Shown: in pieces, positions 6,690 through 16,200 of the stretch | Position numbering within the stretch: the first letter of the stretch is position 1 | Layout of the letters: each line of letters opens with the position of its first letter | NCBI GenBank assembly: GCA_947304115.1 | Contig: CAMZAE010000001.1 | Location: 1 to 64,000 of the forward strand | Reading direction: 5' to 3' | DNA: 64,000 bases | DNA from: an uncultured Prevotellaceae bacterium | Lineage (GTDB): Bacteria > Bacteroidota > Bacteroidia > Bacteroidales > Bacteroidaceae | Notes under the pieces: model-generated | Told to the model about the DNA's origin: nothing | What the model saw: only the letters and a program-made list of their open reading frames with translations | Databases searched by the model: none | Made by a program: the position numbers and the translations under genes

Positions 6690-9475
6690 AACAGGAAACA
6701 TGTCTGTCGGTGGAAGGTGCTCGCGTCCACAACCTGAAGAATGTTGACGTTATCATTCCGAGGAACAGCCTCACGGTCATAACAGGATTAAGCGGTAGCG
6801 GCAAATCATCTTTGGCCTTCGACACCATTTACGCCGAGGGACAGAGGCGTTACATTGAAACATTCAGCGCCTATGCCCGTAATTTTTTAGGCGGAATGGA
6901 ACGTCCCGACGTGGATAACATAACGGGACTTAGCCCCGTTATCAGCATCGAGCAGAAAACGACGAACAAGAATCCGAGAAGCACCGTAGGCACTTCCACG
7001 GAAATCTATGATTTCCTACGTCTGCTCTATGCCAGGACAGCAGAAGCCTATTCCTACGTCAGCGGCGAAAAAATGGTGCGATACACGGAAGACCAGATTA
7101 TCGGTCTTCTGTTGAACGAATATATCGGAAAACGCATCATTATACTCTCGCCGCTCATCAAGAATCGTAAAGGGCACTACAAGGAACTCTTCGACACTAT
7201 CCGACGGAAGGGCTATCTGTATGCTCGCGTCGATGGGGAGATGCAAGAGATTCTTCCCGACATGAAGCTCGACCGCTATCGCAACCACACTATAGAAGTA
7301 GTTATCGACCGCCTCATAGTGCAGGATAAAGACAGGATGAGACTTGCCGCAAGCATTGCCAACGCCCTAAAGCAAGGCGACGGTGAAATGCTTGTTTGTG
7401 ACATAGACACTAACATTGTGCGTCATTACAGCAAGCACCTGATGTGCCCTACAAGCGGCATCTCCTATCGCGACCCTGCTCCACACGACTTCTCCTTCAA
7501 CAGCCCACAGGGGGCTTGTCCGCGTTGCAAAGGCCTTGGAGTTGTACACGTCATCGACAGAAATAAAGTCATACCCACCCCTACCCTGTCACTTAGAGAC
7601 GGAGGCTTTGCACCACTCGGCAAGGCAAAGCAGGCCATGATATTCTGGCAAATAGAAGTCCTGCTTGAACAATACGGCTGCAGCATAGACACACCACTCA
7701 GCCAGGTGCCAGACGAAGCCATCAACGAGATATTGGAAGGGAGTCCTGTCCGTCTTCGCATCCCCGCAGACAAGACAAAGACCACAAACGATGTTTATAC
7801 AGAGTTCAATGGCCTTGTTCGTTACATCGAACAGATGAAAGACTCCGAAATGGGAGCAAGTGCCAGGAAATGGGCAGAGCAGTTCAGCGCCGTTTGCGAG
7901 TGTCCAGAATGCAAGGGCCGGCGTCTGCAGAAAGAATCGCTGCATTTCCTGCTCGACGGAAAGAACATTGCCCAGGTTGCCGACCTTGAACTTAGTCAAC
8001 TCCATGATTGGCTTCAAGGATTGGAGAGCCGCATCAGTGAACGCCAGCGAGCTATTGCCGCAGAAATCATCAAGGAGATAAAGACGCGCTTGAAGTTCCT
8101 TATAGATGTCGGCCTCGATTACCTCTCCCTTTCCCGCCCCTCTATGAGCCTTTCCGGTGGCGAAAGCCAGCGCATACGCCTCGCTACGCAAATAGGCAGT
8201 CAACTGGTTGGCGTCATGTACATTCTCGACGAGCCGAGCATCGGCCTTCACCAGCGCGACAATCTCAAGCTCATCCGCTCCCTGAAAGCACTTCGCGACG
8301 CAGGCAATACAGTGATTGTCGTGGAGCATGACCGCGAAATGATGGAGAATGCCGACAGGATTGTCGATATAGGCCCCCTGGCCGGACGTCAAGGCGGAGA
8401 AGTCGTCTTCCAAGGAACCTATCAAGACATGCTGAAGACGAACACGCTGACTTCTCTTTACCTACGAGGCGACAAGAAAGTAACAAGTGAAGAACAACGG
8501 ACACAGATTGGCAACGACCTCGGTTACTCGCTCTTGCTCAAAGGCGCAACCGGTCACAACCTCAAGAACATTGACGTTGAAATTCCACTTGGGAAACTCG
8601 TCTGCATTACTGGCGTGAGCGGCAGCGGCAAGAGCACACTTATTAGCCATACACTTTATCCTATCCTTAGCAAGCACTTCTACAGCTCTCTTACCGAACC
8701 ACTGCCCTACTCGTCCATCATAGGATTGGAGAACATAGATAAGGTTATCAATGTTGACCAAAGCCCATTGGGACGTACGCCACGCTCCAATCCAGCCACT
8801 TATACGGATGTGTTCACAGACATACGCAAGCTTTTCGTCGAGCTTCCAGAAGCCCGCATTCGCGGTTACAAGCCCGGACGATTCTCTTTTAACGTCAAGG
8901 GTGGACGATGCGAATGCTGTGGCGGCAACGGGTACCGCACCATCGAGATGAACTTTCTGCCCGATGTCTTTGTGCCTTGCCAGGAATGTTTGGGCAAACG
9001 ATACAATCGCGAGACGCTCGAAGTGCGTTTCCGAGGAAAGAGCATCGCCGACGTTCTGGACATGACAGTCCATCAGGCAGTAGAGTTCTTTGCCAACCAG
9101 CCAACTATTTTAGGTAAAATCAAAGTGTTGCAGGAGGTGGGATTGGGCTATATCAAGCTCGGCCAGCCCAGCAGCACGCTTTCTGGAGGCGAGAGTCAGC
9201 GCGTGAAACTTGCCACCGAGCTTGCACGCCGCGACACAGGCCGGACACTATACATCCTTGACGAACCAACCACAGGCCTTCATTTCGAAGATATCCGCGT
9301 CTTGCTTGAGGTTTTGAAAAGACTCACCGACAAGGGCAATAGCATTATCGTCATCGAACATAATCCCGACATCATCCACGCTGCCGACTGGATTATAGAA
9401 ATGGGACCTGGTGGCGGGCGAAACGGCGGGGAAATACTCTATTGCGGAAAGCCCTCAGAATCATCCTACAGGTAA
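6686..9475 (+). CDS. uvrA: Excinuclease ABC subunit A
   Basis: A 929-residue protein, near the usual length of about 940. UvrA is the damage-recognition ATPase of nucleotide excision repair; it works as a dimer with UvrB. Visible features: Walker A GLSGSGKS (34-41), a first zinc module around C253, a second around residue 406 (CPECKGRR), first signature LSGGESQRIRLATQ with DEPSIGLHQRDN, second Walker A GVSGSGKST, the DNA-binding zinc finger near C742 (CECCGGNG, CQECLGKR), and second signature LSGGESQRVKLA (about 831) with DEPTTGLHFEDI. All three zinc modules and both ABC sites look intact. It is translationally coupled to the upstream CHU_C gene. Confidence 0.97.
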   Translation: MKQETCLSVEGARVHNLKNVDVIIPRNSLTVITGLSGSGKSSLAFDTIYAEGQRRYIETFSAYARNFLGGMERPDVDNITGLSPVISIEQKTTNKNPRSTVGTSTEIYDFLRLLYARTAEAYSYVSGEKMVRYTEDQIIGLLLNEYIGKRIIILSPLIKNRKGHYKELFDTIRRKGYLYARVDGEMQEILPDMKLDRYRNHTIEVVIDRLIVQDKDRMRLAASIANALKQGDGEMLVCDIDTNIVRHYSKHLMCPTSGISYRDPAPHDFSFNSPQGACPRCKGLGVVHVIDRNKVIPTPTLSLRDGGFAPLGKAKQAMIFWQIEVLLEQYGCSIDTPLSQVPDEAINEILEGSPVRLRIPADKTKTTNDVYTEFNGLVRYIEQMKDSEMGASARKWAEQFSAVCECPECKGRRLQKESLHFLLDGKNIAQVADLELSQLHDWLQGLESRISERQRAIAAEIIKEIKTRLKFLIDVGLDYLSLSRPSMSLSGGESQRIRLATQIGSQLVGVMYILDEPSIGLHQRDNLKLIRSLKALRDAGNTVIVVEHDREMMENADRIVDIGPLAGRQGGEVVFQGTYQDMLKTNTLTSLYLRGDKKVTSEEQRTQIGNDLGYSLLLKGATGHNLKNIDVEIPLGKLVCITGVSGSGKSTLISHTLYPILSKHFYSSLTEPLPYSSIIGLENIDKVINVDQSPLGRTPRSNPATYTDVFTDIRKLFVELPEARIRGYKPGRFSFNVKGGRCECCGGNGYRTIEMNFLPDVFVPCQECLGKRYNRETLEVRFRGKSIADVLDMTVHQAVEFFANQPTILGKIKVLQEVGLGYIKLGQPSSTLSGGESQRVKLATELARRDTGRTLYILDEPTTGLHFEDIRVLLEVLKRLTDKGNSIIVIEHNPDIIHAADWIIEMGPGGGRNGGEILYCGKPSESSYR

Positions 9476-9520
9476 GACTCTGATTACTATGTACCTCTTT
9501 CTGTTTTAACCTTACAATCT

Positions 9521-9606
9521 TTGCTCATACATGTAAAAGCAATTGCTCATACATGTAGAAGCAATTGCTCATACATGAATAAGCAATCGATTATACATGT
9601 ATGAGC
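9521..9606. repeat. 22-bp tandem repeat array between convergent genes
   Basis: Three head-to-tail 22-bp units at 9521, 9543 and 9565. The consensus is TTGCTCATACATGTARAAGCAA, with ends TTGCT/AGCAA complementary. A degenerate fourth unit runs to about 9606. The core TACATGTA is palindromic. The array lies between the ends of uvrA and the sialidase gene. Confidence 0.85.
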
Positions 9607-9649
9607 TTTCCCCGCCGTTCACAGCGGCCCTCTGGCAAACTCCCCAAAA

Positions 9650-12600
9650 CTACCTTATCCTCTGCCCTGCGATGTTGTGTCTTTCTTCACCTCTGATGAT
9701 GTAAAAGCGGCCGTGCGCTCCAAGGAACTTGGCAGCAGTGGGACGGCTCACAGCATTCGCAGTAATGATACACGTTGCATCTTCTGCTTCACAGACGAGG
9801 AACAGGTTGCTATAGTTGGAAGTCCATGCCACAGCAGCACTATATGAGTCGAATACGCCAGAAGCCATGACGACAAGCGAGCCGTCGGTTGTTCCATTGC
9901 TACGCTTGCTGACGAGATAGTATGTACCTGTCATTGTGCTGCCGGCATCGACAATGTTCCAGTCACAATAGGTTGAATTATAGTTTGCCAATGTGCCGGA
10001 GTTGTTATTGTATCCGTAGTTATTTCCGGCGCGCCATATCATATAGAGAATGCTCTGCTCGTTGAAAAAGCTATACTTACCGCTTTCCTCCTTTTTGCAG
10101 GCGAAAAGGGCTTTCGAGCCAAGCTCCTCGGCGGCCTGTGTACTGAGTGACAAAGTATTGCCGTCGATGTAAAGCATTCTCTTCGTACCGTTCTGCTGGA
10201 TATTGGTAAAAGTTAGAATCTTGCCATCCCACTTATCGGCAGGCTCCTTGCTGGCGAGTAGGGTATAGATGGCATCTATCTGGTCTGTCGAGGGCTCGGC
10301 AGGGAGATTAGACACCAAGTTCTTGGCCGTTGTTTTCTCTGCTGCTGTCAGTTCCGACTCGTCAATCAGCGCGTTGAAGAACGTCTTCAGATACTCGCCT
10401 CGGTTCACTTCGTGGCTTACGCTGTACTTGCCACCCGTAATTATCTCCATGTCGAGAGCCAGGTAGATGTTCTCGAAGCCGTCGAAGTTGTGCGTGCCTG
10501 CGCCTGTCGGGAAGCTGGTGCTGACGGGGTTGGCCTTTGTTCCCCATTTGGTAAGTGTCTCTTCATAAAAGAAAGCAATCTTGTCGTTGGCCTGAAGTTC
10601 TAGGCTGCTGTAGGCCGAAGCTGTTGTGCTCACCTGGTAGAAACCATCCCATTCTGTAGAGAAAGCGGCAAGGTTTCGGATGTCGTTAACGTCGGCCAGT
10701 TCCTTGAAGAAGATACCTACATTGTTGCGACCGCTGCCTGTTGGTACGGATTGCATGGCAATATAGAGCAGCTTACCGTCGCTGATACGCTTGGCAGGCA
10801 CAATGAGCATCTCGCCATTCGTTGGGTTACTGCTGGGACTTGCACTGAGTCCGCTCATCGTTGCCTTCGTCTCTGTCTCCCACTTGCCCTTGCCTGTCTT
10901 GGTATCAGTGTAGGTGTAAATGTTCAACAGGCGGCCTCCTCCGACACGACTTGTGATGATAACACGTCCGTCAGGCAGCTCTTCGCACTTGGGTTCATCG
11001 CCGTTAGGTACAGGTGTAGCACTGGCTCCGCCAAGCGCACTCCATGTACGTCCGAAGTCATCGGAGTAGATAACACGGTTTCCATCCGGGCGTGCAGCAA
11101 GGGCAGCGTACAGACGATAGTATTCACCTACCTTAACTATGCGGCTTTGAAATATCCTTCCTCCGCCCACGAAGGCTGCTGCCATAGGCTTACCATTGTC
11201 GAAGAGGCCATAGATATCCTCTGTCTGGTCAACTGGTTGCTGCCATGTCTGTCCTCCGTCGAGGCTGCGGATGGCGGCAATCATGTTGGGGTTCTGGCGG
11301 TTTGTAGAGCCGTATGTATAAACGGTACAGCCAGCCACAGCCATCACAAGTACTTCGTTATGTTCGCGGTCCATCACGACTGCAGGGTCGCCATAGGCAG
11401 CTTCCATCGGTGTCTTTACATTATTAATTAATGAAGCATCGCCGACTGCTACGTCAATCTCTGTGTCGCTCCATGTCAAACCATTGTCGTCACTTATCTT
11501 CACCACGCAATCCACTTGCCCGTAACCTGGGTCTGTTCCGCAGACAAGACGCGCAGCACTGGCAATGAGGCGGCCATCCTTGCCGCAGGTAATACCAGGG
11601 ATGCGGTAGGGAGGAATATCCATTCCACCGCTCAATGTGCTGAACAATGTGGTGCGCTGAGGCTCGTTGCTGGCCATCACATACTCCAATTCGAGCGTCG
11701 TACTCTTGCTTGTGTTCCATGTGAAAGTGCCGTTGTCAACATACACCCAATAGCCATTGTTCTTCAGCTTTATCTTTCCATCGCCTGCATCTACAATAGC
11801 ATACTTCGTGCTAGCCGTCTGGTCAACGAACAACTGCATGTTCCTGTCGGGACCGATGTTGTTGGAGCGGCCCATAAGTTTGATGGTACATGCGTCGAGA
11901 GTGCCTTCAATGAGGAAGAGGTCATAGTCCGTCTGGACGCTTATCTCTGTTGACCATTGCGTCAGGTTGGCAGCAGACTTGGCATAATGTGTGTCATCTA
12001 CCTTAATCTTCCAATAGCCTGAGAGGCGGTTAGGCATATCTACTTCCTGACCATTAAGGAAAGCCTCCAGGCGGTCCACCTTTTCGGCACACTCCGTTCC
12101 TGCCACGATGTAGTCCTTGCAGTCCTCGAGCAGGAGGTTCAGCTTTGCCATCCATTCAGCATCGGAAGCCTTCTCTTGTTTCAATATCTGTATCTTCTCG
12201 AACTGGTGGATGCCTTCCACGAGACGCTCGAAGCGCACAGAAGAGCGGTTGCCAGGGTAGTAGCTATAGGTGTCGCCCGAGCCAAACTTGCGGAAACGTG
12301 AGTCGGTCAGCGGATGCTCATCCCAGTTAATCCATGACCAATGCAGGTAGCCGTCCAGTCCATTTGCAGCAATATGGATGGGCAGGAACGCGGCTTCGGC
12401 TGGCAAGGAATTGGAGAAGATGTTCGGTTCGCTCTCGGTGCAGCAGGTGTAAACTGTTGTCACCAGATTGTTGTCCTTGCGATACTTACGCTCGGCAGCC
12501 GTGAAGTTCTGGCCTTGTGCCAAGGCAACACAGAAGTCATACAGCTTGTCATTCAATGAAGAATGGTAGTTGCCTGCAAGAGCCATCTTGAAACCGTTGG

Positions 12601-13777
12601 CCTTGATGACCTCGTATGCGGAAAGCATCTGCGCTTCGCTACGCTCGTCCATTGCAATACAGGTCTTCTCAAACCAACCCTTCTCCTCCAAATGCGTGCG
12701 GAATGCTTGCAAATAAGCATTCCATAAAGCATTGTAGTCAGCACTCCCAACGGTCAATGCCCAGTCAACATCCTGGCCGGAAGCCTCGTCGAAGTAGCGG
12801 AACTTCATGTCCCATGTCACCATCGAGTAGCAGTTGATTTGTTTGTCGATACCGTATTCCGCACACAGCTCTACGTACTTGTCGAACACATCATAGTTAA
12901 ACTCCCAAGTGCCATTGGCTTTCTTTGTTGTCTGAATCATTGCCGAGAACTTGTCGTGAGACTGCTCTCCCCACGGTTCGTAGAACAGGATGGTTGTCAC
13001 GACACTCTGGCCTGCTTTGCCCAAAGCCTGAAGGTAGGGGCGCAGAGCTGCGATGTGCTCATCGCTCCAACGCTCGACATCATAGTAACGGCTTACGGCA
13101 TAAGGCTGCTGCCAAAGGTCGAGATGGAACTTCTGGTCAGCTACCTCGGGCAAGGCATGAGCGTCCACATTGATCGTCAGCTCCAAGGTCTTTATGACGG
13201 AGCTGCTCTCGTTTAGAACCTCCATCGTGGTAGTATATGCACCAGCCTCTATGTCGCGAGGAACCTCGATGGAGCACCAGATGGGACGTGTCTCGCAAGC
13301 ATTGATCGCCTTTGGCTTGTCCTGCTCAATCACATCGGGTACCAGCCAAGGTGTCAACGTGAAGTCATGGTTGCCACATCCCCGCCCGTCGTCGGTAATA
13401 ACATAGTTCAGGAAACGTGCACTTGCACAGAATTTGCCTGTACTCTGGCCGTTCTTCTTCAGTTCAGTCATGCGAACTGACAGGATTCCTTGGTCAGTTT
13501 TGCTGAACAAGACTGCCTCTAAGTTGGCACGTTCACCTTTCCATGCGCTGATGGTGGCAGCAGTCGTTTCGGTCAACTGCGGCACTCGATGCTTCATGTA
13601 GTGTTCGTTCCTGTTCGCCCATGAACAATGCAACCCCTCAGATATTGCATTCCATTCAGCTGCAGGAGCTGTGGCATCTACTGTAGGCTCGTCATAGTTG
13701 TCGATGGGATACTTGTCTGCCCAGGCCGAAGCTGTCACTAACAGCAACGTCGTAATAAGGGAAAATAATCTTTTCAT
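9650..13777 (-). CDS. Exo-alpha-sialidase (GH33) fused to an N-terminal DUF4091 glycosidase-like region
   Basis: A 1375-residue exported protein (signal peptide MKRLFSLITTLLLVTASAWA). Residues about 40-590 form a DUF4091-type region: a beta-sandwich, then a TIM-barrel-like segment with HLDLWQQPY and CIAMDERSE. Residues 590-705 are a lectin-like spacer. Residues 705-1110 are a GH33 sialidase: RIP motif (725-727), Asp boxes SDDNGLTW (762), SLDGGQTW (838), SDDFGRTW (905), and a candidate catalytic tyrosine in FFYEE (about 1071). A FIVAR-like helical stretch (about 1110-1180) and a ricin/lectin-like beta region (about 1185-1330) follow, ending in a NIAGQRI motif seen at C-termini of Bacteroidales secreted proteins. 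It probably releases terminal sialic acids from host or mucin glycans. It is last in a run with an ABC ATPase and a GH20 enzyme. Confidence 0.88.
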   Translation of the reverse strand: MKRLFSLITTLLLVTASAWADKYPIDNYDEPTVDATAPAAEWNAISEGLHCSWANRNEHYMKHRVPQLTETTAATISAWKGERANLEAVLFSKTDQGILSVRMTELKKNGQSTGKFCASARFLNYVITDDGRGCGNHDFTLTPWLVPDVIEQDKPKAINACETRPIWCSIEVPRDIEAGAYTTTMEVLNESSSVIKTLELTINVDAHALPEVADQKFHLDLWQQPYAVSRYYDVERWSDEHIAALRPYLQALGKAGQSVVTTILFYEPWGEQSHDKFSAMIQTTKKANGTWEFNYDVFDKYVELCAEYGIDKQINCYSMVTWDMKFRYFDEASGQDVDWALTVGSADYNALWNAYLQAFRTHLEEKGWFEKTCIAMDERSEAQMLSAYEVIKANGFKMALAGNYHSSLNDKLYDFCVALAQGQNFTAAERKYRKDNNLVTTVYTCCTESEPNIFSNSLPAEAAFLPIHIAANGLDGYLHWSWINWDEHPLTDSRFRKFGSGDTYSYYPGNRSSVRFERLVEGIHQFEKIQILKQEKASDAEWMAKLNLLLEDCKDYIVAGTECAEKVDRLEAFLNGQEVDMPNRLSGYWKIKVDDTHYAKSAANLTQWSTEISVQTDYDLFLIEGTLDACTIKLMGRSNNIGPDRNMQLFVDQTASTKYAIVDAGDGKIKLKNNGYWVYVDNGTFTWNTSKSTTLELEYVMASNEPQRTTLFSTLSGGMDIPPYRIPGITCGKDGRLIASAARLVCGTDPGYGQVDCVVKISDDNGLTWSDTEIDVAVGDASLINNVKTPMEAAYGDPAVVMDREHNEVLVMAVAGCTVYTYGSTNRQNPNMIAAIRSLDGGQTWQQPVDQTEDIYGLFDNGKPMAAAFVGGGRIFQSRIVKVGEYYRLYAALAARPDGNRVIYSDDFGRTWSALGGASATPVPNGDEPKCEELPDGRVIITSRVGGGRLLNIYTYTDTKTGKGKWETETKATMSGLSASPSSNPTNGEMLIVPAKRISDGKLLYIAMQSVPTGSGRNNVGIFFKELADVNDIRNLAAFSTEWDGFYQVSTTASAYSSLELQANDKIAFFYEETLTKWGTKANPVSTSFPTGAGTHNFDGFENIYLALDMEIITGGKYSVSHEVNRGEYLKTFFNALIDESELTAAEKTTAKNLVSNLPAEPSTDQIDAIYTLLASKEPADKWDGKILTFTNIQQNGTKRMLYIDGNTLSLSTQAAEELGSKALFACKKEESGKYSFFNEQSILYMIWRAGNNYGYNNNSGTLANYNSTYCDWNIVDAGSTMTGTYYLVSKRSNGTTDGSLVVMASGVFDSYSAAVAWTSNYSNLFLVCEAEDATCIITANAVSRPTAAKFLGAHGRFYIIRGEERHNIAGQRIR

Positions 13778-13806
13778 ACATTATATATTATTATTTTTAG
13801 TTATGC

Positions 13807-14562
13807 TTATGTGATTTTAAGTGTATGCTCTTCTGTGTCGTAGCTAATGCCTTCGGCTTGAAGGAACTGCTGCAATGTGCCGTTCTCGGTAAGTGAAGCC
13901 GTCGTTCCAGCCATGATTTGACCGCCCAAAACTATCCAAAGAGCATCGCTAAGTTGGATTGCCATTTCCACATCATGTGTGCTTAGGAAGATGGTTTTGT
14001 TCGTTTCGTGGGCAAGACGAAGCATCAGTCGAAGCGTGCTGACCTTGGCATGGAAGTCAAGAAAGGCAGTTGGTTCGTCCAGAAGGATGATGGGTGTTTG
14101 CTGAGCTAAGGCTTTAGCAAGCAGAGCCTTCTGCCGTTCTCCGTCGCTCAAAGTATCGATTGTTCGCTTTGCAAGGCTTGTTATTCCCACCATATCAATG
14201 GCTTCATTGACAATCTTCTTGTCTTCTTTACTGAGCTTTCCAAAGAAACCTGTGTAAGGAGAACGTCCCATTCCGACCAAATCAATGACTTTCATGTACG
14301 GCACTTCGACGCGTTCTGTCAACACAACAGAGACAGCTTGGCTTCGCTCAGACAGAGATAGCGACAGCAGGTCACGTCCTTCGAGCAGTATCTTCCCCGA
14401 TAGGGGAGGAAGGAAACCTGCCAAAGTGCGAAGCAAAGTACTCTTGCCCACACCATTTGCACCGAGCAGACAAACCATCTGACCGGCACTTAGGGACTGG
14501 TTGATGTCAGACAAAACGGCCTTCTCGCCGTAGCCAACCGTAAGGTGTTGCAGCTCAATCAT
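13807..14562 (-). CDS. ABC transporter ATP-binding protein, FecE/BtuD/HmuV type
   Basis: A 251-residue ATPase with Walker A GANGVGKST (about 33-41), signature LSDGERQK, Walker B IILLDEPTAFLD and H-loop STHD. Sequence style and length fit the iron-siderophore/heme/cobalamin import class, which normally pairs with a BtuC/FecD permease and a periplasmic binding protein. Neither is adjacent: the gene overlaps the GH20 gene by 4 bases upstream and sits 29 bases before the sialidase. It must therefore work with a permease encoded elsewhere, or the permease was lost. The substrate cannot be told from sequence. Confidence 0.88.
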   Translation of the reverse strand: MIELQHLTVGYGEKAVLSDINQSLSAGQMVCLLGANGVGKSTLLRTLAGFLPPLSGKILLEGRDLLSLSLSERSQAVSVVLTERVEVPYMKVIDLVGMGRSPYTGFFGKLSKEDKKIVNEAIDMVGITSLAKRTIDTLSDGERQKALLAKALAQQTPIILLDEPTAFLDFHAKVSTLRLMLRLAHETNKTIFLSTHDVEMAIQLSDALWIVLGGQIMAGTTASLTENGTLQQFLQAEGISYDTEEHTLKIT

Positions 14563-16151
14563 TCGTGAGAAGTACAGAATTTATATCCGAGACGTTGGTA
14601 GGATTGTTTAAATGTAGCGAGTCGTTCAAGGAACTGTTCGTAGTTCTTTTCCTCTGGCTTGAGCCATTGCACTTCGCTCATGGCTGCCAGTCGGGGCAGC
14701 AACATGTATTCAACATGGTCAGGACTAAGCATGTACTCTGTCCAGAGATTGCATTGGGCACCCATGATGTACTTGGCTTCTTCCTTGGTCAAGTCGCTGG
14801 GGACAGGCTCCATGCTATACACCTTGCTCAATGGCAGGTAGCCGCCAATGCCCAAAGGCTGTGCATCGCGGTTCTTGAGTTGGTAGTAATCGAAGTAGCA
14901 ATTGTTGGTCGGTGTCATAACCACCTGATGATGGAGCTTTGCCGCAGCCTTGCCACCATCGTAGCCACGCCAGCTCATGACGGCAGCATTCTCGCTCAGT
15001 CCGCCTTCGAGTGTCTCGTCCCAACCGATAATCTGACGGCCTTTTGTTGCCAGGAAAGCTTCCATCTCCTTGTTGATATACGTCTGTAGCTGGGCTTCAT
15101 TACTTAAGTTTAACTCTTTCATCTTTGCCTGACACTTGGGACAAGACTTCCAACGGACACGGGGACTCTCATCGCCTCCGATGTGAATAAGCTTGCTTGG
15201 GAAGACATCACAAAGCTCTCCATAGACTGTCTTGAGGAACTCCAGCGTCTTAGGATTGCCGGCACAGAGCACATCATCTGCAACACCCCATACACCCCAA
15301 ACCTTGTATGGACCGCCTGTGCAGCCAAGTTCTGGATAGACGCTCAAAGCTGCAATCATGTGTCCGGGCAGGTCAATCTCGGGAATGATGGTGATGTAAC
15401 GCTCTGCTGCATAGGCAACAATGTCGCGCATCTCTTCTTGTGTGTAGTAACCTGTCTCTGGTGTATCGTCATAGATGGCATTGTCGGGGTTAGAGAGGCC
15501 AACGTTCTTTCCTATAATAGTGCACGGACGAACACTTGCCTTTTCTGCCAGTTCGGGCAAAGCCTTCACTTCAAAACGCCAGCCTTGGTCGTCTGTCAGG
15601 TGCCAATGAAAGCGGTTTATACCATGAAGTGCGAGTATGTCGATGAACTTCTTGATAAAGCTGACAGGGAAGAAGTGGCGTGCGCAATCGAGTTCCGTGC
15701 CACGATATGTGAAGCGCGGTTCGCCAGAAACGACAGCATAGGGAAGGCGTATTTCGCCCGTTTCATTCATAATGCTTTTACGAAGCGTCTGAATACCATA
15801 GAATACGCCACTCTCACTGGCACCCTGAATCATTATGCCTTTCTGCCCGATAGTAATGACATAGGCATCCGGGTTGCTGCTCTTAAGCCCTGTCATGAGA
15901 TTGACATCCGCTTTCTTCTTACCTTCTTCAATGACATTAAGGCCTAAGTATTCAGCGGCAAATTCTGCATTGCGCTTCATCTGCAGGTTTCCAGAAGGAT
16001 ATCCAACGGTCATTCCCTTAGAGAGAACCATGTATTTCCCATCCTTATTGATATCGATTTGCTGAGGCATGGGTATGACTTGATAGTTGATTTCGGCTGC
16101 AGTGTTCAGACAGAATGCAGCAAGGCTAAGAATAAGAATTTGTTTAATCAT
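14559..16151 (-). CDS. Beta-N-acetylhexosaminidase (GH20)
   Basis: 530 residues with a signal peptide (MIKQILILSLAAFCLNTAAE). An N-terminal GH20b domain (NYQVIPMPQQI, YVITIGQKGIMIQGASESGVFYG) is followed by the GH20 barrel (RGTELDCARHFFPVSFIKKF, HWHLTDDQGWRFE, PEIDLPGHM). The catalytic Asp-Glu pair is HIGGDESP (D327, E328). It removes terminal beta-linked GlcNAc/GalNAc by substrate-assisted catalysis, in the periplasm or on the surface. With the downstream sialidase it suggests stepwise trimming of host glycans. It starts 49 bases after the nudC stop, so it may belong to one long transcript from the mutase gene. Confidence 0.92.
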   Translation of the reverse strand: MIKQILILSLAAFCLNTAAEINYQVIPMPQQIDINKDGKYMVLSKGMTVGYPSGNLQMKRNAEFAAEYLGLNVIEEGKKKADVNLMTGLKSSNPDAYVITIGQKGIMIQGASESGVFYGIQTLRKSIMNETGEIRLPYAVVSGEPRFTYRGTELDCARHFFPVSFIKKFIDILALHGINRFHWHLTDDQGWRFEVKALPELAEKASVRPCTIIGKNVGLSNPDNAIYDDTPETGYYTQEEMRDIVAYAAERYITIIPEIDLPGHMIAALSVYPELGCTGGPYKVWGVWGVADDVLCAGNPKTLEFLKTVYGELCDVFPSKLIHIGGDESPRVRWKSCPKCQAKMKELNLSNEAQLQTYINKEMEAFLATKGRQIIGWDETLEGGLSENAAVMSWRGYDGGKAAAKLHHQVVMTPTNNCYFDYYQLKNRDAQPLGIGGYLPLSKVYSMEPVPSDLTKEEAKYIMGAQCNLWTEYMLSPDHVEYMLLPRLAAMSEVQWLKPEEKNYEQFLERLATFKQSYQRLGYKFCTSHE

Positions 16152-16200
16152 GGGGTTTGTCGTTTGTCAAATTATTTTTTATTATCTATTGTGCCAGACA

